DNA from: Lithospermum erythrorhizon
Taxonomy: Eukaryota; Streptophyta; Magnoliopsida; Boraginales; Boraginaceae
Direction: 5' to 3'
Assembly: GCA_019722365.1 (NCBI GenBank)
Contig: JADFUC010001895.1
Location: 682,001-746,000 of the forward strand
Length of the DNA stretch: 64,000 nt
Shown here: positions 1 through 11,500 of the stretch, piece by piece
How the letters are laid out: every line of letters starts with the position of its first letter
Numbering within the stretch: position 1 is the stretch's first letter
Notes under the pieces: model-generated
What the model was told of the DNA's origin: nothing
Databases searched by the model: none
What the model saw: the letters and a program-made list of their open reading frames with translations, nothing else
Program-made: the position numbers and the translations under genes

Positions 1-3000
1 AAAGAGAGTATAATGGGGGTCTAGCGCGTTGCCCTAACAAGTGAAAGAGCCAATAGCACGGGGCGGTATGAGAAACGATCAAATGATTCTTGAAATCGTG
101 GGAACAAACCTGTCTTAGATTAGATAGATTACTGCCGTTCTTCCCATATATAGAGTCAACGACATCATCAGGAACCACAATCTCCAGAGTGGAATTCATT
201 ACAACGGCTGATCTGCTTCCACTGCAAACATCCAAAGAACACGGTTAACCCAAACCAAGTTTTTTCCTACTGTATGTGTGTGGCCAGCAATGAGAAGATG
301 ACTATCCAAATTAACTACTTTTTTTCAATGATTGTTTCTTAACCCAATCTTTCTGCATTGTGATGGGAGAAGCAGAGTGGAAAATGTTAAGCTCCTGGGC
401 ACTGGCTAATTTTCAGAATCTACACAACAGCTAGTAGTAACTGAGAATGCTTCATTTTCTGTCAAGGGGATACTCGTAACAGTAACTCAAGTTCAGTAAT
501 GAAAAAAACATGGCTATATTATCTGTAAGTTAGCAACATGGCACTCGGATCCACTTTCACATATGTTAGAAGACACAAACCTGCCAATTCCAACACCACC
601 ATTGCTCCTTTGACTTCCTATTGGTACTGTCTGCATAAAGTCAACTACGAGTAAGGGCAACAAATTAGGACAAGTTAAAAAATGTGACGAAAAAATACTA
701 AAAAGTTCCACCTGTCCAAGTCTAAGCTGATCCATGTGATGTACTAAGGAGCTCTGCTGGTCAGGACCATTGGAGACAGAATGAGAAGGATGGCATTCAG
801 GAACGGGATGCCCCCTCACTCCGGTAGAAGGGCTATTCTTGTGTAGGAAAGATGAGGCACTACTATCAGTTGTACCATTTAGCATTCTGAGAGGCAAAAG
901 ATTTTCTCGCAGTCGAGTGGTGACATTGTATATTGCATTTTGTACATTTGTAAGTGCCCCAGTAATCTAGGAAAACAAGAAAATCGCAACTTTTGAGACC
1001 AAATTTAATCCATCAACATGATTTGCTTGCTAAGATGCTCAAGATAACATGTTGGTTTCAAAAGGATTCTCGTGAATTTCACATGTACAGAACTAACAAA
1101 CAAAGTATATGGTCGATGAGGGAACCGATGATATTTGTAGTTCATCTCTTAAAATAAAAAAGAACAAATTTCACAGGCATTATATGTACCTAACTCCATT
1201 TTAGCAAACCACAAAATGACAACTTTCGAGAATCAAATTATTTCATCAACATGACAAGGAAGACTTGACATGTTGGTTTGAAATGAAATTTACTTATTCA
1301 ACTAAGTTTATGATAAGGAACAGACACAAGATGTAGTACATGATGATTCTTGAGACAGAATGAAATTTCGAAGCCAAATTCATATGTACCTGAACAATTT
1401 CAACATTTCCCATTGCACACTTGGGAACTTGATCGCATCCAATAACTCGTAGAGCAGCACCAGTCACCTTCCTCATTTCAGAAATTATAGCACCTCCTTT
1501 ACCCAACAAACAACCAACTACATTCGAAGGCACTACAATGCGGGCGGAAAAGAGTGCTCCCATTGAATATGATTCTTGATCATTTACAGGAGAAGCTGCA
1601 AGAAACCTATTGAAAACAAGTACAACAGCACTTTGTGCTGGAGAATACCGAGATTCTGGGTTCTACAAGGGGATACAGCAAAAAAAAACTACTAAGTTAA
1701 GGTCATTATAGCATATAAACAAAGACGAAATCAAACCACTTGGAGTAGGTATCACACCTCGAGTGCTGCAATCGTTATCAATCTCTCTGGGCAGTCCGGA
1801 AAACTAGGCCCGATACTTATAGTAGCACCTGTTTCAGACTGAAGATCCCTTACAATGGAGCCTCCTTTGCCTAACACTCCCCCTACTTTATCAGTTGGAC
1901 AAAGAATATTGAAAATAACTTGTCTAAGTGACCTTCGAGATTCATTCATGCCCCCCTCTTCAAACGTAGACTGTGTCCCGGCAGAAAATCCATTGTAGCT
2001 GGCTGACTTAGGCTGTGCAATTGGACCCCTATGCACCTGGCCCATATGTGGATCAAATGAAGCGTCCTGGATGACTGGCTCGAAAGACCTGCCTCCATTC
2101 ATATTCCTGCTATCCACCAGTGCGTAATCCTGAAGACAACGAGTCACAGCAATGAGCCCTTTCTTGACAGCTTTAATATCACCTTCAAGCTGGAACATGA
2201 AAAACTTTAAATCAGATAAATTACAAATCCAACATCGATGATTGGCATGAATACAACTCTGACATGACGACTTCGTATTAAGTTATAACACTAATGTTCA
2301 TATCTTTTTTACACATGCTGAGCGGAAAAATAGAAAGGTGCATAAATTTTCATGTGTACTGTGGTACATTTGACTCTTACGCTTAGAGCCACTACACCTG
2401 TTAACATTAAATTAGATAAACACCTTACCGTCCTTAGACGGGAGTAGGTTGCGTACTATACGACCCTCCCCCCCACCTTCCTTAGACAGCAGTCTCTTTA
2501 TAGTCCTCGGGCATGTTAATGTTAATGCTATAAATAAAAACTGAATCTTTATGCCATAATTATACCTCACCCATTTCATCATTAGCCATAGCACAAGCAG
2601 GCAATCTTGATTCTACATAATGTTTTCATATGTCTACATTGGCAAGTTGTAGATAGTGTTCTGCTAAAGCTCTTTGGGTCGGTCGGAAACAGCGGCATAT
2701 TTATCACGGGGGGTAAAGGATTCGTCTTATCGGATCCGACCCCCCTCTACCCGTTCAGATGGGAACCTATTCAAAGTCATTGCCATTGGGGCATGTTAAT
2801 GTATTAAAATATTTAGGATATTTCTACACCATAACTACAAAATAACTAAATTAATGTACAAATATCCTACATAGTCTAATGATAAATTAATTCAATTATA
2901 ACTAAAAACTGAAACTTTATGCCATAATTATACCTCAACCATCTCATCATTAGCCATAGCACAAGCAGGCAATTTTTCCATATTCAAAACCTTAATCCTA

Positions 3001-3563
3001 CATCCTGACTCCTTCTTCAACATCTCTATAGTTTTCCCCCCTTTCCCAATCAATGACCCCACTTGTCCCCTCTCGACCAACAGCCTACAAGACACTATCC
3101 CCTCAACCTCCACCGCCACCTCCGCCGCCGCCCCATCACTATCCGCCGCCACCTCTAACACCCTCTCAAACACCCTCACCACCGCCTCCTGAACTGCAGA
3201 AACCTCAAACTCCTCAGCATTATTCTCACTTGCATGCAATGTCAATTTTCTTGAATTTGAAGTTGAGCCTATAATGAGTATAACTCTTTGAACTTCAGCA
3301 GGGGGGTATATAACAGAGTTTGGCAAATGCTCCACCCTTATTTTGGCGGAGGTCTGGTGGTGGAGGTGGCGGATGATGGAGCCAGCTTTACCAATGAGTC
3401 CTCCGACGCGGGACACGTGGCATAGCATGCGGATTGCCACGTGGTTTGGAGGCACGAACCAAGGTTTGACTGAGTTGGGCATGGAGGGTATGGTGGCCGG
3501 AGAGCGGTGGTTGGAGGAGGCGGAGTAGTGGTGGCGCTGCGGGTAGTGGAGGTTTTCTTGCAT
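1..3563 (-). CDS. KH-domain RNA-binding protein, HEN4/RCF3-like (3' end off window)
   Basis: Poly-KH protein that binds single-stranded RNA in the nucleus; relatives act in pre-mRNA processing and flowering or stress control. Coding exons on the minus strand: 3563-2934, 2189-1758, 1662-1390, 966-712, 630-581, 221-110; the last exon lies beyond base 1. All junctions are GT-AG and in phase. Five KH modules are visible by their GxxG loops: GKAG (residues 58-61), GKGG (173-176), GKGG (317-320), GKGG (408-411) and a divergent GKNG near residue 573 in the last visible exon. Five KH domains, arranged as two, two and one, match HEN4-type proteins. Between KH4 and KH5 is a Ser/Asn-rich linker. The ATG at 3563 opens the first exon and gives the expected short N-terminus. 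Intron 1 holds a duplicated copy of the exon 1 end and SINE-like sequence. Which paralogue this is cannot be decided without the C-terminus. Confidence 0.9.
2412..2980 (-). repeat. 368-bp tandem duplication: exon 1 end, donor site and SINE-like tail of the KH gene
   Basis: The end of exon 1 and its 5' splice site at 2934 recur 368 bp further into the intron, with the copied donor at 2566. The shared stretch runs about 75 bp (2900-2975 against 2530-2605) with few mismatches. Beyond it both copies continue into 'cattaacatgccc' and then a related GC-rich block (2425-2500 and 2665-2760) that resembles the conserved 3' region of plant Au-type SINEs. The upstream copy also carries a 56-bp piece (2814-2869) with perfect 10-bp inverted ends, absent from the other copy. 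Confidence 0.75.
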
Positions 3564-5480
3564 TGTTTTGAGTGGGTTTTTGGCGTTTATTATGGTGTTA
3601 TAATACAGTACTAATATCTCGTAATGTGTGCGTTTTTTAGGGGTATTTTAGGATTTTCTCTTTTTTTTTTCCTTTAGTCCTTCTTTTGAAGGGTTTAAGG
3701 CTTTAAATTTATGTGGAAGCCGATTGATCGATTAGGAATTGTTAAGAAGGGATCGTTTCGCGTCGCGGAAGAGATAAATTGATGTCAAATTTGACTGTCC
3801 AGGTGGGGCCAGGACCAAAATTTGATCCGGGATCAAATTGAATTTAGCCTTCGATGTAGGCCCTTTGTAAATAAAACAAAACAAAGCTCTTTGGTAGTCC
3901 AGCCAGCGACACGTGTCATTGTTGCAATTCTTGTGACAGCGTGTATTTGGTTGGCAATTTTTTTTTACTCGTTTTAAATTGTTTTTACACAATAATTAAG
4001 CAAAAAAAAAAATACGCACATTTTTTTTGTTTTAAAATTTCTATAAATAGAGCGTAGGTTTATGTCGTTTGGACCTTAATCGAGTTTTACGCTTTTTTGT
4101 CTTGCCCAATCGAAACTTCTGTACGATTTTCGAGAAGCTTGTGGATCGCCCGCTGCAAAACTATAGTTTTTTGCAATTCTGTTTCACAGCAAAGCCCAAT
4201 GGTCGCAATTTGCGACCTCCCAATCCAAATATGCGGCGCTGAAAATCCCACCAGCGAGGCGCGACCCGATTTTGGGTTGCAGTATGTAATCTTCTGGAAT
4301 TTGGCGTCTGTTACCCGTTTGTGTTATTTTAAAAAAATTAATATTATTTATTGTATTAAAATATTAATAGGATTTTGAAATTCAAAAAAATATATACTAT
4401 TAAAAATATACTTTTAAAATATATAGCAAATAAAAAATATTAAAAAAATTATTAAAATATTTTAAAAATAATTAAAATATTAAAATTATTAAAAATACTA
4501 TTTTTTAAAATTATAATATTATTTATTATATTATTAAATTTAATAATTATATATGAAATAAATAAAGAAATGAAAAATATAGTGGGGTATATGTTGGAGT
4601 GATGTGAAGGGAGAAAAGTAATTTAGCCTTGCAGATAATACTGTTGTGGTATTGGTAAAAAGTAGGTGTTATTTGAGAAGTCTTGGGCTGATAATGGCGG
4701 GGAGAGAAGTGTCGGAATTTGACAACGGATAGTCTTAGAGTAGAATGTGGTCGACTTGTATTTTGACTTCAAAGTGTTTGAAATTAAGTATGAAACGGTT
4801 AAACGTATATTTGGACTTTAGACTGTATATAATTATAATTATTTTATGGTCTTCCTCTGCAACGTGGGTTCGACTACTTCTAAAATTAATCTCGCATGAT
4901 TTAGTTTATGGAAAATTATTCGTATCAGTTGAGATATATAACGTAATTTAATTACTACGTATAAGCTTCGAGGCGTAGACGTCGTAGAATTTCTTAAAAG
5001 ATTCTGGCCTTTTAAAAATTTTGTACAATTATTCGTTAAACAAGTGTCTTGTTGACAAAATTACATTGATTGTCGTTGAATAATTGTTAGGTGCCTAATA
5101 AATGGGACTCGCATCGGAGTAAATTGTGGATTAGTTAAATATTCATAATATATGGTTTAGCGGATTCTATGTGATTTCGTAGGGGTACTATTGTAGATAA
5201 GTGGTGTTGTTAGCAGTAGAGTCAGCCATTTGGAGAATTTTTGTTCAATTAAATTTGTTGAGCTTCAAGCAGAAGTCAAAAAGCAGAAGCCAGGAGCTCA
5301 TTGCTTCAATTAGTAGAAATTTTAAATTTTAAAAGCGATAAAATGTACAAAATAATAGAGATGAGCATTAATTGTGATTGATAAATTGGATATTGGCGAT
5401 TGAAGCTGAATTATAATAAAAAATTAAATACATAGCAACCGCATTGGTCATGATAATAAATTTTGAATCATCGTAAAATT
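3564..5480. other. Intergenic, upstream of KH gene; AT-rich block
   Basis: No supported gene. The first 500 bp are the KH promoter side. A palindromic G-box (acacgtgt) sits near 3910 and a TATA-like stretch (ctataaata) near 4042. From about 4320 to 4580 the sequence is nearly pure A/T with short TTAAAA-type repeats. The short open frames here have no recognisable content. Confidence 0.6.
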
Positions 5481-5499
5481 ATAAGCATCTTTATTATAT

Positions 5500-5668
5500 A
5501 ATTTATTATATAGGAAGCCCATCGGTAGAATTTCGCGGAGTAGGCAGTGAAGGCCGGCTCAAGTAGGCTCGAGGCTGCATATAGATCGGTAGAGTTTCGG
5601 GATTTGAACCTCAATTCTGACGGCAGAAGCGGATTTGGTTGAGCTAAAATTCCGTTAACGACTTTCAT
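5500..5668 (-). mobile_element. tRNA-derived SINE
   Basis: Read on the minus strand, an A box-like motif (TTTTAGCTCAACCAAATC) is followed about 30 nt later by a good B box (GGTTCAAATCC). A tRNA-unrelated body follows and then an A/T-rich end (5500-5515). This is the order of a Pol III SINE. The adjoining open frame on the same strand is not a gene. No target-site duplication was found by eye, so the ends are approximate. Confidence 0.5.
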
Positions 5669-5740
5669 AGATAAGTATTTGGCGAAAGAATATTACGGTC
5701 ATGTCTTACGCTTTGACCAGGCAGTCAATCGAAAAAGATA

Positions 5741-5910
5741 CCCGCCCATCCCAAATTGTTTGGAAGATTTTTCATTTTGGGACATCCCAAAATTAATTCT
5801 TATTTGTGAGACATTATTGTGGAGGAAAATTTGAATGCAAGATACAAATTTGAATATGTCTTAATATGTGTGCAAAAACAAATCTCTTAAACAATTTGGG
5901 ATGGAGGGAG
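5741..5910. mobile_element. Stowaway-like MITE
   Basis: A 170-bp element flanked by TA on both sides (5739-5740 and 5911-5912). The two ends are inverted repeats of about 22 bp: the left end reads cccgcccatcccaaattgtt and the right end is its near-complement, ending gatggagggag. The CTCCCTCC-type terminus and TA target duplication are typical of Stowaway MITEs of the Tc1/mariner group. It has no coding capacity. Confidence 0.8.
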
Positions 5911-5912
5911 TA

Positions 5913-7034
5913 CATAAAATCTCATTAACGAACAAAGATACATAAGTATTAAACGACTAACATATATTAGCATATTAAAAAATAAAATGTTAAATTAAGT
6001 TGATATCAAGTGGAACACTGCAAATGTTAGACTCGACAAATATGCATACATAGTTCAATTCGAATTAAACCTTTGACCAGGGTGATAATTATCAAATCGA
6101 TTTCAAACAAATCCATAATTCATTCCGATTAGACTCATTCATAAACCTAAGGGCATTTGTCTAGGTTTGTTTGTTTTAGGGAGGTGAAAGAGTTCAGAGG
6201 GAGGATAAGGAGAATTTAAAAAATCTTGTTTGAAACCTAAAATGGGAGTATTTTACCCCTCTGTCCGCCCTCCCAAAATTTTCTCTCATTTACATGGTAT
6301 TACCTCAATTTTGGGGGTAATGGAAAGAAAATGTCATCTGGCCTTGATTTTAATATATTACCGATCGTTACCATCGCCGAAAATTATTATATCCACGGCA
6401 TGATTTAATTTAATACTGTATTCGGCTGGTTCTACTAGGATAATTCGCGATTAGTCGAAATATAGCATTGTAGTATGATTCTTGCTTTGGGTGCGAGAGT
6501 TCCTAAGTTCTATTCTTGAATGCCCTTAGCATTCATTTTTGCATCTTTATTTTGATATTATTTTTTAGAGGAAGGAGCAATTATATATGTAGTATTGTGC
6601 TTCAGGTTTTCAAAATATTTCCATTTTGGTAATTTATGATTAGCAACTTAATAGTTTTCTTGTAAAGATAACTCTATCCTTCCTCAATCATCATTGTTAG
6701 CACAAGCGGCTAAAGAACATGGGACATCACAGTAGTCAAGTAAATGCATGCATAAAGTTCAAGCACTCAAGATCAAGCCTTCCATATAATAACTATTACT
6801 ACATTGATAACACCAAACTAGATAAATAATAAACTCGTGCAGCTCAAATCAGAAAAAAAAACATAATTCTACATAGAACCAACACATCTCTTAAACCAAA
6901 AGGAACCATGCAACATCAATTCAATATACTAATGCCTATGAAAGACTCCGACTCCCGAGTGGATAAGGAAGCATGCAAAGTTACTGAGAAAGTGCACTCT
7001 TTAAAATAATGTATTCCAAGTATTGATAAATAAT
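5913..7034. other. Intergenic spacer
   Basis: No gene seen. At 6150-6350 there is a purine-rich then pyrimidine-rich block that could be an old element, but clear termini were not found. The last 300 bp are the 3' flank of the proline-rich protein gene. Confidence 0.5.
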
Positions 7035-7478
7035 TCAAGGGGTGTCTTCTGGAGGTGGGAACAAAGAAGGGATAGAAGAGGAGCCATCTGGACTTGAAGG
7101 AAATGGTGGGAATGGAAAACCAAATGGTGATGAAGAGGAAGGTGTCTGGAATGGCATTCCACCAGGTAAAGGAAAAGGGAAAGGGAAAGGGAGAGAGGGT
7201 AGTGAAGAAGGATCAGGAAGAGTTGGAGTATTATTTGAAGGGTCTGGTAAAGTAGGAGAACTTGAAGGATCAGGAAAAGTTGGAGTAGTATTTGAAGGGT
7301 CTGGTAATGTTGGAGAATTTGAAGGGTCTGGCAATGTTGGGGTTGGTGGTTGTTCAGGGAAAACTGGTGCCAGAAGACGACGGTGGCTGCGTGCTGCTGA
7401 GACGGTGGCGCTTCCACTGAATGAGGAAGACAAGGCAATGAGAATACAGAGGAAAGTGGACAATCTGGTAGAAGTCAT
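7035..7478 (-). CDS. Small secreted proline-rich repeat protein
   Basis: Single-exon 147-residue protein. Residues 1-28 form a signal peptide (hydrophobic core LCILIALSSSFSG, small residues before the likely cut), so it should enter the secretory pathway and probably the cell wall. The mature part holds about five copies of a short repeat of the type TLPDPSN, with variants TFPDPSS and TLPDPSS, followed by a Pro/Phe/Ser-rich tail. It resembles plant hydroxyproline-rich or PELPK-like wall proteins in style, but I do not recognise a named family. The Pro residues after Ser or Leu could be hydroxylated (inference). Two other frames are also open across the repeats because the repeat unit has a codon-multiple length; only this frame has a signal peptide. 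Confidence 0.75.
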   Translation of the reverse strand: MTSTRLSTFLCILIALSSSFSGSATVSAARSHRRLLAPVFPEQPPTPTLPDPSNSPTLPDPSNTTPTFPDPSSSPTLPDPSNNTPTLPDPSSLPSLPFPFPFPLPGGMPFQTPSSSSPFGFPFPPFPSSPDGSSSIPSLFPPPEDTP

Positions 7479-7512
7479 CTTGGAAGTGTTTTTGGTGGAT
7501 TCTTGTTTTTAA

Positions 7513-8340
7513 CCAACCAAAGTTGTTGGAGAGATATGTGAGTTTTTGTTGTGATGATATGAGATGATTATTGTTGGATTATATAGATGAAATTTCAAGA
7601 AGACAATACATGTTAAATAAAAGTTGTCAAAATTGGTTATACAGCTGTATGAATTGTGAATTTGTGATGGTGTTATTTCATACAGTTGAGTTTTCTCATC
7701 AATGTTTTCACCATCTTCCTTCATGTGGTCTTAAATGTCATCTGTATGTGTTGTTGGCTACCATTTATTGTTGTAAATGAGTGTACAGTGTCTCTTTTTA
7801 TCATCTTTTCATGCGGACCAAACATAGCTTTACTGCATTCTCACATCATACATAGGGTATGGAAGAAGCCATCCTCATGATCCTGATCATTATTTAAGCA
7901 ACATTGTTGCTCAAAGTACTATACACAAACGTCAAAGGAAATAAATTAACTTTGAAGCAGTGGAAGAGTTATAATTCTGTTTGGATCGATTATTAAATTA
8001 AGATAGTAGTCAAAATTATGGTATTGGATTGCCGCTTCATTGAGGAGTTTCAGGTATCTTTGCATGCACTTGGAAGTTCTCGCCATATCCTATTGATTAG
8101 CCATTAACCTTAAAGCCAAAAATTAAATTTTGGTAACACAAATCATATTGACCATATAATATGATATTAATCGTAATGATGAGATAAATACTTATAATAT
8201 AATATAAGTTTCAATTTTTTAATTTTTTTAATCTAAGTCATTAGTTAAAAGTAAAATTGAGAATAAGACAGTATAATATATAATCCATCACATTATAATT
8301 AATACAAAAATAAATTAGTGATTAGTAAATAATAAACGGT
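7513..8340. other. Spacer between proline-rich gene and GDI
   Basis: Divergent promoter region for the minus-strand proline-rich gene and the plus-strand GDI gene. AT-rich; the small open frames on both strands have no recognisable domains. 8341-8576 is the likely GDI 5' leader, pyrimidine-rich. Confidence 0.5.
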
Positions 8341-8576
8341 TGTGCTAAGGATCAAGAAACTAAAGAAGACCAGTTCCTTTGGCTATGGTACACATGAAAA
8401 CCGATTTTTGAGCTTTTTCATTCAACTCTCCCGCCCTCTTCGTTCACATTCTCTAACATCACCATACTCAACTCTGCATGCCATTTTGTTTTCTTTTTTG
8501 CATTTTCAAATTTTGTATCAAAATTCTGCATTGTCTTTCTTAAGAAACCCCAATAAAAAACATAAAGGAATTCAAT

Positions 8577-11500
8577 ATGGATGAGGAGTATGATGTTATT
8601 GTTCTTGGTACAGGTCTCAAAGAATGTATTCTCAGTGGCCTTCTCTCTGTTGATGGACTCAAAGTATGTCCCTTTCCCCCTCCATTTTCTTTTTGTTATT
8701 TTGGTAATTTTCATTGATTGATTTCATCATTTTGGACTTTTGGTGTTATTTTCTGCTAAGTTTATTGTTTGATCGTTCTTTGATTATGATAACTGTAATG
8801 CAATAATCCAATGTGACATGCAAGAACTATAAGTCTATCACTTGAGGTTTTAAGTTGATATTTCTAATATTCTTGACACAGAATTATTTTTGTTGATGTT
8901 GTTTGGGTGCATGATTGTGAAGTTGATAATGCTTTTTCGTACAAAGTGTTGCAATTATGAATACAGATGATCTATGTTTCTTGTGTGATTTTAATAAATA
9001 TGTTCGTTTGTTGTAAGGTATTGCACATGGACAAAAATGACCATTATGGTGGAGAGTCCAGCTCCTTAAATCTTCTTCAGGTAATTCCTTTCTGGCATAA
9101 GTAAGAGTTGAATACATAAATAAGACATCATATTAAAGGAAATGCACTATGATTGAAGATGTGTCCATTTATGAAAGACAGATTTTTCAATCACATATGT
9201 AGAAAAATTATGGTCTTTTCTCTTGATATTTTCCTTTGTGTTCCTATTAACTTTGCCTTTATGCACGTAGCTATGGAAGCGATTTAGGGGGGATGGTGCT
9301 CCTCCAGGGACGTTAGGAACCAGCAAAGAGTACAATGTTGATATGGTACCTAAGGTATGCATCTGGGTTTATATAGTTTATGACCACCTTTGAAAGATTA
9401 CTGAAGTTGTTTGAACCAAATGTAGTTCATGATGGCAAATGGTACCTTGGTTCGTGTGCTGATCCATACTAATGTTACCAAGTATCTCAATTTCAAGGCT
9501 GTGGATGGTAGTTTTGTGTATAATAAAGGAAAGGTATCAATTACTAACAATTTTAGCAGTATGAGTAAGCTGATCCCTTTTACCATCTAACGAGGCATCA
9601 TGTTGGTAATATAGATTTTCAAAGTTCCAGCTACTGATGTTGAAGCTCTGACATCTTCACTGATGGGGTTATTCGAAAAGCGTCGTGCTCGAAATTTTTT
9701 CCTCTTCGTACAAAATTTCGACGAGACTCATCCAAAAACTCATCAAGGGATGGATTTAAGCAAGATAACAGCAAAAGAACTAATTGGGTAAGTTCATCAA
9801 ACCCGGGCTGTCACCATATCATATACGCCACTACCATCTATATATTTGAATATCGTAATACCATATGTGGTTTGCATGTGGAAATCAGGTCAAAATAAAG
9901 TTTATTCTTTTTAGTATTTTTGTGAAATTTAACATCTATATTAAACATATTAAAGTATAAAATAAATTATAAATCATAAGAGAAAATTTTTTATTATTTG
10001 TTTATATTACATGGTATCCTTTAACCCAAATATAAAAGTAATACTTATTTGTATATTCATAATACAAGTAATAAGTAATGTACTAATGTTATATTATATT
10101 ATTGAAGAATTAATGAAATGATAAAGAGTTATTTAGCATAACAATATTTCAAAAATAATAGTCATAATCTTAAGAAAGATTTTGAAAAAAAGGTAATGAT
10201 TTATTATTAGTACATTAAAGTAAAATACATAAATTTCATTATCTAATTTATCTTCAATACTATTGTAGACTAAACTTTCATTTTGCACTAAAATTTAACA
10301 AATTGAATTTGCATTCTCTTCTTTACTTATATAGTTGTATAATTACCCACTTCAAAATAATTAAGCGTATTTGATACTTATTTAAAATATATTAGTTTTT
10401 ATAATTATTAATTGTATAATTTTTCTATTTATTTTTGAATATTATTATACTTATGGTTATAATTTTCCTTTGCCAAAATATATTAAGCGATATACATAAA
10501 AATATAAAATTCTTACAATAGTATGCTTCTTCACATATTTTGATATAAATATATAATATCATTCTTACTTAATTTGAATTAATTGGCGTTTTGGGATTTA
10601 GGTATAAAGACTTTGACTACAAATTACTTTTATTCACTTACTTAAAAATATACAATTGATATCATTGGATTAAGTTTTTAAAAATATTTGCATAATATTA
10701 TTTTATTATATTTTTATAATATATAAAAATAATTAATGATTAAAAGATGTATCTTGAAAAGTAGAAAGTCGATTAATTTGGAAATAAATAATATATTATA
10801 TTTTGTATCCATGGTATTATGTTACTTTATTGTTTAAAACTCTATAAACATATATACTTTTTATAAATAGTATAGATTTTTTAAAATATATATAAACTAG
10901 CTTTTAATTTAATTAGTTATATTGTGATTACATGTGCAATGTAGAGAATATACATTATATCTAGTAATGATTTTAAATTAATATAATTTAAAAACTATTT
11001 GTGCATTAGTTATGTAATTGTAAGAATTAGTGGATGATATTAGTACAAGAATGCATTAAAAGTCAATTAATACTCAAATTATTACAAATAATTAATAAAT
11101 AATAACTAATTATATGAAAATAATTCATAAATAATAACATGTAAATTGCAAGGGACAAAATGGTATTGACAAGAAAATGTTAACTTTATAAGGTATATAG
11201 ATTCTGCAGGAGAGAATCATGTCATCTATCGCCTATATCTTGTGTCAACACAGTATATCTGTTCAGTGTCTCATTCTACATTTCTACCTGAATCTAAAAT
11301 TCTAAATATACCAAATGTTACTTTTTGTGATTGTAGTTCGTAAAGTTGCTTTGACGACTTGATTTCTATTTTTTTGTTTTGGCTTGTTAGTTATTCAGAA
11401 TTCATACAAAAAGTTTGAAACTCCAAGATTTAAGCAATGCTCGGCAACACAGGTCTTATCTTTTAGATGATGTCATGTGCAGGAAATATGAACTTGAAGA

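Noticed and set aside
7042..7512. Plus-strand open frame rich in Gly/Glu across the proline-rich gene
   Set aside because: It is the complement of the repeat array; it has no signal or domain, and the minus frame has a clear signal peptide.
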